64,000 nucleotides of DNA from Polyangium sp. 6x1 (GTDB taxonomy: Bacteria > Myxococcota_A > Polyangia > Polyangiales > Polyangiaceae): contig NZ_JARZHH010000031.1 of the NCBI RefSeq assembly GCF_029946515.1, positions 1 through 64,000 of the forward strand, in the 5' to 3' direction. How positions within the stretch are numbered: position 1 is the first letter of the stretch; every line of letters starts with the position of its first letter. The position numbers were made by a program, and so were the translations under genes. Below the pieces are notes generated by a model. It had not been told where the DNA came from, did not search any database, and saw only the letters and a list, made by a program, of their open reading frames with translations. This document shows, one piece after another, positions 33,826 through 42,141 of the stretch.

Positions 33826-35208
33826 CGACGCGGGATCGAGGCCGGGCGGGACGATCAGGATCTCGAAGGTCGGCGGATAGACGTCGGTCTTCTCCTCGAC
33901 GTGCGCCCGGCCGTCGGTCGATTTCACGACGCGCGTCTTCTTGATCTGGTAGCCGCGGATGCCCTTCTGCTTCAGGACGACGTGCCCCTCGGTCAGGCCC
34001 GCGCTCTCCTCGATCTTGCGTTTGTAGGGGGAGACGCCGACCGTCGCGCTCGACCATTCGACCTCGGCGGGCGTCCCGCTCCCGCGGAGCTCGACCGTGA
34101 GAATGCCTTTGTCCGCGACGGCGTGGACGACGACCGGGAACGGATAGGGGTTTCTGAGCTTGAGGTCGACGTGCGGATACACGACCGTGGCGTCGAGGCC
34201 CATCGGGATGTAGCCGCTCGGCCGGGAATGGTTGATGCGCTCGGAGATCTCGAAGCCGCCGAGGTAGGCCGCCGCGTGCAGCGTGCTCGCGACCTGGCAG
34301 GTGCCGCCGCCGATGCCTTCGCGCATCTCGCCCTTGAAGATCTCGGGCGCCGTGGTGAAGCCATTGTCCTTCGTCCGCGGGCCGACCTCCGCGTTGAAGC
34401 TCTTGATCTCGCCCGGGAGGAGCACGACGCCGTCGATGCCGGCGGCCGCCCGTGCGACGTTCTGCGCGCGGTTCGCCTGTCCGCCGAGATACCCGAAGCG
34501 GGTCTCGTATTTCGTGACGACGCGGGAGACGTCGAGCGACGCGACGACCTCGCTCGACGCGTCGGGCAAGATCTCGAAGGTCGGGACGGGCACGCGCGCC
34601 TCGCCGCTCTGGGCCGCCCGCTCGATCGCCGACGCGGTCGCATACAGGTCGAGGTATTGCCCGGCGACGTGCGGGCCGGGTTTTCCGGTGGCGAAATCGA
34701 GGCGCGCGCCGCGCGGCGGGGTGTCGGCCTCGTCCTTGCGGCGCTCCAGCGCGGCGGCGAGCGGCTCGATCGGGAGCGTGACGAAGACGGGCACCGAGAC
34801 GAAGCCGCGCCGCGCGGAGAGCGCGTCGGCGAGGCGCGTGAGCAGGTCTCCTTCGCGGCCGACGGACGAGAGCCGCGCGGCGAGCCGCTCCTCGTCGACG
34901 GTCGCGCCGAGCTCGGCGAGCGAGGTCTCCAGGGCGACGTCTTCGCCGATGACGAGCGTGACGCGCCGATCGAGCAGCGCGCGCGCTTGCCTCTCGGCGA
35001 CCTCGCGCGGCGACCCTGCGCTGGCCTCGGCCCCGCCGATACGCACGCCCTTGGCGACGGCGTTTTCAGCGGGCAGGACGTGTTTGCACGCGGCGGAGGC
35101 CGAGAGCGCCGCGGCGCCTGTGACGAGCACGGCGAGGGCGCTGCGGAGGAGCCAGTTCCGGCGGGGGCGCCGCGTGGTGGACGAGGGGAGCGCGCTTGCG
35201 TGTGACAT
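33778..35208 (-). CDS. VanW-family (YoaR-like) secreted protein
   Basis: The 476-residue protein has an N-terminal membrane or signal segment (WLLRSALAVLVTGAAALSASAACK) possibly ending in a lipobox-like Cys. The VanW domain is clear at about 250-380: LLPGEIKSFNAEVGPRT, GIGGGTCQVASTLHAAAY, ERINHSRPSGYIPMGLDATV, LKLRNPYPFPV. A G5-like beta region follows. YoaR/VanW proteins are envelope-associated and linked to peptidoglycan or antibiotic responses, but their biochemical role is unresolved. It is convergent with and overlaps the metallophosphoesterase gene by 48 bp. The start at 35208 fits the signal segment. Confidence 0.85.
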   Translation of the reverse strand: MSHASALPSSTTRRPRRNWLLRSALAVLVTGAAALSASAACKHVLPAENAVAKGVRIGGAEASAGSPREVAERQARALLDRRVTLVIGEDVALETSLAELGATVDEERLAARLSSVGREGDLLTRLADALSARRGFVSVPVFVTLPIEPLAAALERRKDEADTPPRGARLDFATGKPGPHVAGQYLDLYATASAIERAAQSGEARVPVPTFEILPDASSEVVASLDVSRVVTKYETRFGYLGGQANRAQNVARAAAGIDGVVLLPGEIKSFNAEVGPRTKDNGFTTAPEIFKGEMREGIGGGTCQVASTLHAAAYLGGFEISERINHSRPSGYIPMGLDATVVYPHVDLKLRNPYPFPVVVHAVADKGILTVELRGSGTPAEVEWSSATVGVSPYKRKIEESAGLTEGHVVLKQKGIRGYQIKKTRVVKSTDGRAHVEEKTDVYPPTFEILIVPPGLDPASLPPLPGEEAARQSSG

Positions 35209-35278
35209 CGACCCGAGTAACGCCTCGGGGCCGAGCTTATCGTTCCAGGGGGCGCGATTTCCAGATCTGCGTGGAAAA

Positions 35279-36187
35279 TCAGAGTCCGATGGCGCCGCGG
35301 TAGATCCAGCCGGTCTTGCCGCCGGTCTCGACCTTGAACCAATCGTTGCGGCGGCCCACGAGCTTGATCTTCGTCCCGCGCACGAGCCGCGCCACGACCT
35401 CGCCGTCCTTCGGATCCTTGCGCACGAGGGCCGTATCCCAGCTCACGACGCCTGTGCCATTGGCTTCGGCCTCGCTCGTGGTGCTGCCGGCAGCGTCTTC
35501 GCCCTCGCCGGCGGCCGGGGCCTCGGCCTCCTCGGGCCCCTTTCCGGGCGGGTAGAACGTGAGGCCGTATTGCACCGTGTAATTGCGGTGCTTGTTGGGG
35601 ACGTCCTCCAGCGGGAGGTTCGCGAAGGCGCGCGAGGCGCACTGCACGATGCCGGTGACGGTCGAGGTCGGGATCGTCGTCTTGTCTTTCTTGTTCTTGA
35701 CGACGTGGACTTCTTTTTTCTCGAAATCGATCTCCAGGCCGAGCGTGAGCTTGCCGGAGAGGCCGACCGCGGAGGGGCACTCGGCGAGGCCCTGGAGCTT
35801 GGGGACGGCGACGGGGTCGAGCTGGAGGGCCCCGCAATCGCTGACCTTCTTGTTCTTCTTGTCCCAGCAACGGCTGATCTTGCCGGGGCCGACGGTGACG
35901 GTCTGCTTGTTCGACGGCGCGGCGGCGGGCTCGGCCGTGGGGGCGGCCGTGGGCGGAGGCGCGGCGGCGGCCGGCGCGGCCTGGGCGGACGCCGGCGGGG
36001 CCGTGACCTCGGCCTGGGCCTTGAGATCGCCCGGCACGTTGGGTCCGACCTTCACGCCCGCGAGCTTGGGCCACGCGACGCCGAGCACGAAGCCCACCGC
36101 GGCGACGATCCCGACCCGCGACCAGGCGGGCCGCTCGTCGGCCGGCGTGGGCCTCTCGATCGTGACGGGGCGCGTTGACTTCGCCAT
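35279..36187 (-). CDS. Membrane-anchored protein with C-terminal bacterial SH3 domain
   Basis: The 302-residue protein has a single N-terminal membrane segment (VGIVAAVGFVLGVAWPKL, about 28-45) and an Ala/Pro-rich linker (65-98). A middle domain (100-220) holds four Cys (ISRCWDKK, VSDCGALQL, LAECPSA, VQCASRAF) like the periplasmic AgmX/PglI-type domains of myxobacteria. A C-terminal SH3b module at about 250-302 (ALVRKDPKDGEVVARLVRG, then WFKVETGGKTGWIYRGAI) likely binds cell wall. ATG 36187 is chosen because it begins just before the membrane segment. Function beyond envelope association is unknown. Confidence 0.72.
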   Translation of the reverse strand: MAKSTRPVTIERPTPADERPAWSRVGIVAAVGFVLGVAWPKLAGVKVGPNVPGDLKAQAEVTAPPASAQAAPAAAAPPPTAAPTAEPAAAPSNKQTVTVGPGKISRCWDKKNKKVSDCGALQLDPVAVPKLQGLAECPSAVGLSGKLTLGLEIDFEKKEVHVVKNKKDKTTIPTSTVTGIVQCASRAFANLPLEDVPNKHRNYTVQYGLTFYPPGKGPEEAEAPAAGEGEDAAGSTTSEAEANGTGVVSWDTALVRKDPKDGEVVARLVRGTKIKLVGRRNDWFKVETGGKTGWIYRGAIGL

Positions 36188-36285
36188 GGGCCGTGCCGTA
36201 GCACAAGTCCCCGGGCTCTCAGCAAGTTTTGCGTGCGGCACGGGGCGCGGAACGCCCTCTCCGGGCCCCCGCTTCCCGGTCGACC

Positions 36286-37137
36286 TCACCCACCTTTTCG
36301 CCGCCGCATGGCGATCCCGAGCCCGAGCAAGGTCATGAGCGCCGCCCACCCCGCCGTATCCCGCTCCGACATACCGACCTCACATCCGGCGCAGCCTCCA
36401 GGGCGCGGCGGTTTGGCCTCGCCGGCCTGCGGGGGAAGCGACGCGTCGGGGGGCTCGCTCGGCGCATCCGGCACGAGCGACGCGTCCGGGGTCTCGTTCG
36501 GCGCGGGGGCTTCGGGGGGAGGCGGCGGCTCTGGGTCGTCCTTCCGGATGGGATAACGCGGCGGCGCTCCGCCCGGCTTCGCCACATACGGCGCTGGAAC
36601 GGCGCTCGCCCGCACGCCTCTGGCCGCGGCGACCCGCTTGGCCTCGCTTGTTCGAGCCTCCTCGTTGGTGCACGTCACGCGCTTTTGGCACTTGCTCCGC
36701 GGGAAGGCCGCGCAATCGGACGGGGTCGTGCACACGCCGCGGCCGACGGTGAAGAGGTAGCGCTGCTCCAGCACCTCTTCGATGCAAAACGAGAGCTCCT
36801 TGCAGACGCCCGTCTCGCATGTTCTGCCCGCAGACGGGCAGGAATCGTTCAGCGTGCACGAAGCTTCGTCCGGCCCCCTCGATTTCCAGTGCATGCCTTC
36901 GGGGCAAGGCGCGGGGGGAGGCGGCTCGCAATAGGACGTCGAGCCGTAGACCTGCGGCTCGTACCCCGGCGGGCAATCCGCGCGCATCGGCGGACCGCAA
37001 TAGGGCCCGCCGTGGCCGCGCTCCTGGGTGGTGCCCTTCGGGCAGTCGATCTGCACGTTGGGCACGACGTCGGCCGAGGCCGCGGTGGTGAGCACGACGG
37101 CGCTGAACCCAAGGGCAAAGCTGATGGCAAGGCGCAT
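36286..37137 (-). CDS. Secreted Cys-rich protein with MYXO-CTERM tail
   Basis: The 283-residue protein has a signal peptide ending near TTAASA. Repeated short Cys-containing blocks follow (IDCPKGTTQE, ADCPPGYEPQVYGSTSYC, APCPEGMHWKS), then a Pro/Asp-rich linker and a C-terminal GGCAGC, a hydrophobic helix (WAALMTLLGLGIA) and RRRK, a textbook MYXO-CTERM sorting signal. This implies export and surface handling by the myxobacterial sortase-like system. The rest is a unique Cys-rich body of unknown role. It lies 33 bp upstream (in coordinates) of phoU's end but is probably not part of the pst operon function. Confidence 0.75.
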   Translation of the reverse strand: MRLAISFALGFSAVVLTTAASADVVPNVQIDCPKGTTQERGHGGPYCGPPMRADCPPGYEPQVYGSTSYCEPPPPAPCPEGMHWKSRGPDEASCTLNDSCPSAGRTCETGVCKELSFCIEEVLEQRYLFTVGRGVCTTPSDCAAFPRSKCQKRVTCTNEEARTSEAKRVAAARGVRASAVPAPYVAKPGGAPPRYPIRKDDPEPPPPPEAPAPNETPDASLVPDAPSEPPDASLPPQAGEAKPPRPGGCAGCEVGMSERDTAGWAALMTLLGLGIAMRRRKGG

Positions 37138-37170
37138 GATCCCTCGTCGAGCCAAGGAAAGAGGAACGTC

Positions 37171-37878
37171 TCAGGGCCGACCGGAGCCCTCCGCGTCGGG
37201 GGGCGGAGCGTCCGTCTCGTAACGGCGATTGCGGTGCCGGATGTCCTTGCCCGTCACCAGGAAGACCACCGTCTCGGCGATGTTCATCGCGTGATCGCCG
37301 ATGCGCTCGAGGTACTTCGCGATCGACTGGATCCGCGTCGCCCGATAGATCGTCGTCGGATCACGCGTCATGAGCTCGAGCAGGCGCTTCCAGATCTCGC
37401 TGTAGTGCTCGTCGATCGCGTCGTCGCGCCCGAGCAGCTCCGTCGCGCGATCGACGTCGCGCTCCACCAGCGCGTCGAGCGCCTCGTGCACCACGAGCGT
37501 CGCCTCGTCGGCGAGGGCGACGAGGTCGAAGTCGGCGCCGAGCGGCGGCTCCTCGTTCAGCTCGGCCACGCGGTCGCAGATGTTCACGCCGAGGTCGCCG
37601 ATGCGCTCGAGGTCCGTGACGATCTTCAGCGCCTTCGTCACGAAGCGCAGGTCCGAGGCGACGGGCTGGCGCATGGCGAGGATGCGCATGCAGAGCTCGT
37701 CGATCTCGACCTCCAGCCGGTTGATGCGCCGGTCCATCTTCATCGTCGAGCGCGCGAGCGCCGTGTCCCGCGTGGCGAGCGCCTGCATCGCCTTGCCGAT
37801 CATCTCCTCGACGAGGCTGCCCATGAGCAGCAGCCGTTCGCGCAGCGTGCGCAGCTCGTTTTCGTAGACGCGGCTCAT
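37171..37878 (-). CDS. phoU: Phosphate signalling regulator PhoU
   Basis: The 235-residue PhoU has two three-helix bundles, each with the metal-binding E/DxxxD pattern: MDRRINRLEVEIDELCMRI in the first and DAIDEHYSEIWKRLLELM in the second, with ERIGDLGVNICDRV and ERIGDHAMNIAETVVFLVTG repeats. It links PstSCAB activity to PhoR and represses the Pho response when phosphate is plentiful. It follows pstB by 29 bp in the operon pstCA-pstB-phoU and is probably transcribed from the Pho box at 39960. Length is normal. Confidence 0.95.
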   Translation of the reverse strand: MSRVYENELRTLRERLLLMGSLVEEMIGKAMQALATRDTALARSTMKMDRRINRLEVEIDELCMRILAMRQPVASDLRFVTKALKIVTDLERIGDLGVNICDRVAELNEEPPLGADFDLVALADEATLVVHEALDALVERDVDRATELLGRDDAIDEHYSEIWKRLLELMTRDPTTIYRATRIQSIAKYLERIGDHAMNIAETVVFLVTGKDIRHRNRRYETDAPPPDAEGSGRP

Positions 37879-37907
37879 GGACTGACCTTACGCCATATCG
37901 TTGGCGC

Positions 37908-38693
37908 TCAATCGAACTTTCCGGTCACGTAGTCCTCGGTTCGTTGCTCCCGCGGGTTCGTGAAGATGCGGTCCGTGCGGTCGAACTCGATCAGCTCGCC
38001 CTCGTGGATGAAGGCCGTGTAGTCGCTGACCCGCGCGGCTTGCTGCATGTTGTGCGTCACGATGACCACCGCGAGCTCGGCGCGCAATTCGTGGAGGACA
38101 TCCTCGATGCGGCGCGTCGCGATGGGGTCGAGCGCGCTCGTCGGCTCGTCGAGCAAGAGGACCTCGGGCCCGAGCGCGAGCGCGCGCGCGATGCAGAGGC
38201 GCTGCTGCTGGCCCCGCGAGAGGCTCGTCCCAGGGCGGGCGAGGTCGCCTTTGACCTCGTCCCAGAGGGCGGCCTTCTGCAGCGAGCGCTCGACGAGCTC
38301 GTCGGGGCGCTCGGCTGAGAGGCCGTTCAGGCGCAGGCCCGCGAGGATGTTGTCGCGCACGGACATGTGCGGGAACGGGTTCGGCTTCTTGAAGATCATG
38401 CCGACGCGGCGGCGGACCTCCGCGGGGCTCGTGTCTTTGGCGTAGATGTCCTTGCCGTCGAGCAGCACGCGGCCCTCGACGCGGCTGCCCGGCGTGATCT
38501 CGTGCATGCGGTTCAAGCAGCGGAGCAGCGGGGACTTGCCGCAGCCGGAGGGGCCCATCAGCGCCGTGACGCGCTTGTCCGCGATGCGCAGCGTGATCCC
38601 GCGGATGACCTCCTCGCGGTCGATCCACGCGCGCAGATCCTCGGCTTTCATCTTCACCGGGGGCGTGCTGTCGGGCGGGTGGTCGGAGGTCAT
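37908..38693 (-). CDS. pstB: Phosphate ABC transporter ATP-binding protein PstB
   Basis: The 261-residue ATPase has Walker A GPSGCGKSPLLR, Q-loop FKKPNPFPHM, signature LSRGQQQRLCIARAL, Walker B VLLLDEPTSALDP and the switch His in VIVTHNMQQA. It energises phosphate import. Two positions differ from the usual PstB: Walker A reads GKSP rather than GKST, and the signature is LSRGQ rather than LSGGQ. Both are direct readings of the DNA and the Lys-Ser and Gln remain. It lies between the permease and phoU, all on the minus strand. The start ATG 38693 fits the N-terminal length of the family. Confidence 0.95.
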   Translation of the reverse strand: MTSDHPPDSTPPVKMKAEDLRAWIDREEVIRGITLRIADKRVTALMGPSGCGKSPLLRCLNRMHEITPGSRVEGRVLLDGKDIYAKDTSPAEVRRRVGMIFKKPNPFPHMSVRDNILAGLRLNGLSAERPDELVERSLQKAALWDEVKGDLARPGTSLSRGQQQRLCIARALALGPEVLLLDEPTSALDPIATRRIEDVLHELRAELAVVIVTHNMQQAARVSDYTAFIHEGELIEFDRTDRIFTNPREQRTEDYVTGKFD

Positions 38694-38720
38694 ACGAGTT
38701 CCGTGGGTTTTGCGCAGGCG

Positions 38721-39938
38721 CTAGGCCGCGCCGAGGAGCTTCCAGGGGAGCGCCGAGAGCTCGATCGCGCCGATGCACGCGAGCGGCGCCGTCTCGACGG
38801 CGGCGCGGGCGAGCGAGCGGAGGGCGCCGCGCGAGAGGCCGGGCATCGCCGCCGGCAGCACGACCTCGCGCAGCGTACGCAGCCGATCGGCGCCGAGCGC
38901 GAGGCAGGCTTCCCGCAGCGATCCGGGCACCGCGCGTAGCGCCTCGCGGAAGGCCGTGGTCATCCGCGGCAAGAGGAGCAGCGCGAGCATGGCCGCGCCC
39001 GCGAGCGCGCTCTCGCCGGAGCCGAGGACACGCACGAAGATCGCGAGCCCGAGCAGGCCGTAGACGATCGGCGGGGCCGCGGCGAGCTTGCGGGCGACCG
39101 TCTCGACGAGCGACATGATCCTGCCGCGAGGCGCGTACTCTTCGAGCCACGACGCGGCGCCCACGGAGGCGGGCACGGCCATCACGACGGCCAGGGCGAC
39201 GAGCGAGAGGGCGCCCTCGATCGTGGCGGAGAGCGACGCGCGCGCGAGGTGGCTCGACGCTTCGAGGACCCACGCGTCCCACCGGCCCTCGGGCGCGTGG
39301 CCCGTGACGATCCCCAGGATCAGCACCTCGCCGAGCGCCCGCGCGACGGCGAAGAGCAGCGCGGCGCCGATCCCGCCGAGCGCCGCGGGAAGGACGATGC
39401 GGTTCACGGCCTGGAGCTTGCTCGCGCCGAGCGCATACGCGCCCTCGCGCAGGTTGTGCGGGACGGCGGAGATGGCGGCCTCGCTGCGCGCCGCGAAGTA
39501 CGGCAGGATCATCACGCCCAGGGCGACGCCCGAGAGCAGCGCGCTCTTCTCGGCGAAGGCGGGCCCGAGCAGGGCGAGCGCGAGGTAGCCGAGGACGACC
39601 GTCGGCAGGCTGGCGAGCACGTCGAGCCCGAGCTCGAAGACGCGGCGCGCGCGTGGCCCTGCGAACTCGCTCAGGTAGATCGCGGCGACGAGGCCGAGGG
39701 GGAGCGCGACGAGGACGCCGACGAGCGTCGTGACGACGGTGTTTGCGACGAGCGTCGCGAGGCGCGCGCCAGCGGCCCCCGAGGCCCCGGACGCGCCGAG
39801 CGTCCGGACGAACCCGAGGGCTTCCGCGCCGAGCAGGCCGGCGATCGCGAGCGTGGCGACGACGCTCGACAGCGCGCAGAGGAAGAGGAGCTTCGGGACG
39901 ACGGCGTCCGCGAGCGAACGCGTGACGCGGGTGCCCAC
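38721..39938 (-). CDS. pstCA: Fused phosphate ABC permease (PstC-PstA in one chain)
   Basis: The 405-residue membrane protein has two consecutive ABC permease domains. The first (about 55-215) has the EAA-loop pattern YALGASKLQAVNRIVLPAAL (168-187); the second (about 230-395) has ALGADRLRTLREVVLPAAMP (347-366). Normally PstC and PstA are separate proteins of about 280-310 residues each, so the fusion is also compact. The start is GTG 39938, directly before the first membrane segment (KLLFLCALSSVVATLAIAG). An upstream frame extends through tandem repeats to 40526 and is rejected. A Pho box lies 22 bp upstream. It is followed by pstB after 27 bp; no pstS is seen. Confidence 0.85.
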   Translation of the reverse strand: MGTRVTRSLADAVVPKLLFLCALSSVVATLAIAGLLGAEALGFVRTLGASGASGAAGARLATLVANTVVTTLVGVLVALPLGLVAAIYLSEFAGPRARRVFELGLDVLASLPTVVLGYLALALLGPAFAEKSALLSGVALGVMILPYFAARSEAAISAVPHNLREGAYALGASKLQAVNRIVLPAALGGIGAALLFAVARALGEVLILGIVTGHAPEGRWDAWVLEASSHLARASLSATIEGALSLVALAVVMAVPASVGAASWLEEYAPRGRIMSLVETVARKLAAAPPIVYGLLGLAIFVRVLGSGESALAGAAMLALLLLPRMTTAFREALRAVPGSLREACLALGADRLRTLREVVLPAAMPGLSRGALRSLARAAVETAPLACIGAIELSALPWKLLGAA

Positions 39939-39959
39939 AGGGTCGTCGTACCCGTGCTG

Positions 39960-39978
39960 TGTGACAGGACTGTGACAG
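39960..39978 (-). promoter_or_regulatory. Pho box (PhoB binding site) of the pst operon
   Basis: On the minus strand, two CTGTCACA repeats are separated by GTC, giving the 11-bp period of the E. coli Pho box (CTGTCAT-N4-CTGTCAT). It lies 22 bp from the pstCA start codon, with a -10-like TACGAC about 10 bp further on. This implies a very short leader or leaderless transcript. PhoB and PhoR are encoded at 47-49.6 kb in this window. Confidence 0.8.
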
Positions 39979-40168
39979 AGGGGTGGAGCGGCGAAAAAAA
40001 GGGGGGTGGGAGCGGTTTTTTTGGGCTTGGACGCGAGCGGTGGTCCGTGTCCACGCGGGACGTGGTTCGCGTCCACGCGAATGCGGAGGGCTCGGACGCG
40101 AGCGGTGATTCGCGTCCGAGCGAGCGCCGAGGGCGTGGACGCGAGGGAGGTTCGCGTCCACGGGAGAG

Positions 40169-40383
40169 GGGGTTCGCGTTCGAGCGAGCGCCGTTCGTGT
40201 CCACGCGAGAGGTGGTTCGCGTCCAAGCGAGCGCCGTTCGCGTCCACGCGAGAGGGGGTTCGCGTCCGAGCGAGCGCCGTTCGTGTCCACGCGAGAGGTG
40301 GTTCGCGTCCGAGCGAGCGCCGTTCGCGTCCACGCGAGAGGTGGTTCGCGTCGGAGCGAGCGCCGGTCGTGTCCACGCGAGAG
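40169..40383. repeat. 43-bp tandem repeat array, five near-perfect units
   Basis: Units begin at 40169, 40212, 40255, 40298 and 40341, each about 43 bp (GTGGTTCGCGTCCGAGCGAG then CGCCGTTCGYGTCCACGCGAGAG). They differ mainly at one to three positions. Degenerate units extend from about 40046 to 40430. The unit length is not a multiple of three, so the long frames through it are artefacts. No unique spacers, so not a CRISPR. Confidence 0.85.
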
Positions 40384-40693
40384 GTGGTTCGCGTCCGAGC
40401 GAACGCCGAGGGCGTGGACGCGTTCGCGACCGGTCGCCTTCGGGTCGATGACGGCCGAACGTCGCTGGCTCGTCCTTCCATGGCTCGAATGGCTGCCCTG
40501 CCTATGGGGGGTGAGGGCCGGTCCATTCCGAGGACAGGACAGATCCATGCAATGGTCGACGCGTCGTCGTCGCGACCCTTCGCCCCTTCCTTGGTACATT
40601 GCCACGCTCGTCACCCTGTCGCTATGTATCTGCGCACGGCGGTCATGGCCGCGCTGCGCGGGGAGCGGATCGCGCTGCCGCACGAGGTCGTAG
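40384..40693. other. Non-coding stretch between repeat array and 176-bp repeat
   Basis: This holds degenerate array units to about 40430, then about 260 bp with no supported gene. A short plus-strand frame ends at 40704 inside the direct repeat without recognisable features. A7 (39994-40000) and T7 (40016-40022) tracts lie between the Pho box and the array. Confidence 0.4.
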
Positions 40694-40869
40694 TCGGGGG
40701 ATAGCGCGACCAGGCCATTGGTTGTCCGTGCCGAAGGCGGTGCGATGAGGGCACCGGTGTGCGCGGCCTATTGATCGGGTGCGACGAACCCGTAGAACTC
40801 GAACCAAGCAACAGGCGGCCCAAGCACGCCCACGGGCACCCGCCCAGACGCGGCTGGGCGAGGAGGTAC
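40694..40869. repeat. 176-bp direct repeat, left copy
   Basis: Identical to 43545-43720 except for one base (T at 40799, C at 43650). The right end holds a hairpin CGCCCAG-ACGCGG-CTGGGCG (40841-40860). The two copies flank the lower-G+C island. No coding sense is evident; the frames through it are shared by both copies and diverge at the repeat end. Confidence 0.9.
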
Positions 40870-40870
40870 C

Positions 40871-41146
40871 TTCAAGCTCGCAGCGTTGGCCGTCGCGATC
40901 GCCAAGGGCGAGAGCTTTGGCTTCCCCGCGCGACCTCTGCTCGTCGGCGCGTCGTACGCTTGCCCGTGCGGGTTTCGAGGCGATGAAGCCATGCTGCCTT
41001 GCACGTGCACGCGTGCGGAGCTCGAGCGTCACGAGCGGTGGCTGCGCGCGCTGTTCGATCGCAACCGAACTCTGTCCCAACGGGATCGCCATCGCGGGCG
41101 GCAGCTTCGCGCGGCGAGAGAGCTTCAGGTCAGGCCCGCGACGTAG
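40871..41146 (+). pseudogene. Fragment resembling YifB/ComM Mg-chelatase-like ATPase
   Basis: In frame from just after the left repeat, FGFPARPLLVGASYACPCGF then CTCTRAELERHERW matches the conserved YifB/ComM segment FPARFxLVAAxNPCPCGxxxxxxxxCxCxxxxxxRY. The rest of this roughly 500-residue family is absent: the N-terminal domain and Walker motifs would lie upstream where the repeat now is, and the frame drifts off the family after about 41060. A broken remnant truncated at the repeat boundary is the likely reading. The evidence is one motif stretch only. Confidence 0.45.
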
Positions 41147-41354
41147 AAGCCGTCCCGCTCAGGGCGCCGAAAGAGCCACCAGCGGGCCGCGCCGAATCCG
41201 GAGTCTTCGTTCGCCTGCGGCTCACTTCGCCTCCGAAGGAGGGATTTGGGCGGGCGCTCACCGGTCTCGGGGGGACCGGATCGTCCTTCACCAGAACGCC
41301 GTGCAGCCTATCATGCCGCCACCGGTACAGCGTCCCGGCGCAGACGCCCACGTC
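41130..41354 (-). pseudogene. Possible recombinase/transposase-type HTH remnant
   Basis: Minus-strand frame GVCAGTLYRWRHDRLHGVLV (about 41350-41290) looks like the helix-turn-helix of some serine recombinases and transposases, where LxVxxxTLYRWRxxGxL is common. It has no start of its own: the frame continues antisense-adjacent to the SDR gene end, and nothing else is recognisable. It may be debris of the mobile event that brought the island. Confidence 0.22.
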
Positions 41355-42141
41355 AGACGGTCCGGACGGTGCCGCCGTCGATGATGAACTCGGCGCCGTG
41401 GATCGCGGCGGCGCGATCCGAGGCCAAGTAGGCAATGAGATCGGCAACCTCTTCGGGCTCGGCTGCACGCCCGATCGGGATACCGCCCAGAGCATCAAGG
41501 ACTACTTGCCGCGCCTCCTCGATCGTGCCGCCATTGGCGGCCTGCAGACGCTTCAGAAGGTCGACGGACGACTCGGTCATGATCCAGCCGGGGGAGACGG
41601 CGTTGACCCGCACGCCCTTCGGCCCCAGCTCTTTGGAGATCGACTTGCTGTAGGTCCTGAGCGCGGCCTTTGCGGCGGCGTAGGCAGTGGTCGATTCGGG
41701 AAGCGGCAGGATGGATTGGATAGAGGTGATATGCACAATCGCGCCGGCACCCCGTTCCATCATCTGCGGAGCCAAGAGGCGATCAAGGCGGACCGTGGCC
41801 ATGAGGTTCAGGTTCAGTTCGGCGAGCCAGTGATCGTCCGTCAGCGCGAGAAAGCCGCCGCCCGGCGAGGCCGAGCCACCGATCACGTGGGCGAGGATGT
41901 CGACGCCGCCCATACGCTCGAGCGCCGCCTTGGCCAGGGTCTCGCCGCCTTCGGCCGTCGTCAGATCCGCGCGGACGAACTCGACGCCGTCGATGGGCTC
42001 CAGGGTTCCGCGGGCTGCGGTGATCACCCGGGCGCCCCCGGCCAGGAAGCGGTCGACGGTGGCGCGGCCCAGACCCTTGCTGCCGCCGCTGATGAGCACA
42101 CGCTTTCCAGCAAACTCCGCGGGATCAGCTTTGATGTTCAT
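41353..42141 (-). CDS. Short-chain dehydrogenase/reductase
   Basis: The 262-residue classical SDR has the cofactor loop RVLISGGSKGLGRATV (TGxxxGxG type), an Asp-containing ADLTTAEGG, the catalytic Ser in VHITSIQS, Tyr-Lys in TTAYAAAKAALRTYSKSIS, and NAVSPGWIMTE. It uses NAD(P)H to reduce or oxidise an unknown alcohol or ketone. ATG 42141 overlaps the SnoaL-like stop as ATGA, so the two are coupled. The pair is divergent from a LysR gene that probably controls it. Such SnoaL-SDR-LysR trios are common in Proteobacteria, and its base composition suggests transfer. Confidence 0.92.
   Translation of the reverse strand: MNIKADPAEFAGKRVLISGGSKGLGRATVDRFLAGGARVITAARGTLEPIDGVEFVRADLTTAEGGETLAKAALERMGGVDILAHVIGGSASPGGGFLALTDDHWLAELNLNLMATVRLDRLLAPQMMERGAGAIVHITSIQSILPLPESTTAYAAAKAALRTYSKSISKELGPKGVRVNAVSPGWIMTESSVDLLKRLQAANGGTIEEARQVVLDALGGIPIGRAAEPEEVADLIAYLASDRAAAIHGAEFIIDGGTVRTV

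Noticed and set aside
38721-39938. Two separate genes pstC and pstA
   Set aside because: The frame is continuous across both permease domains with no internal stop or ribosome site.
40169-40383. CRISPR array
   Set aside because: Units are contiguous with no unique spacers and no cas genes.
39939-40526. N-terminal extension of the pst permease through the tandem repeats
   Set aside because: The 43-bp unit is not a multiple of three, so the frame encodes scrambled repeats; a Pho box lies between it and the real start.
40621-40704. Small plus-strand frame ending in the left repeat
   Set aside because: Only about 26 residues, no ribosome site or family; it ends inside the repeat.
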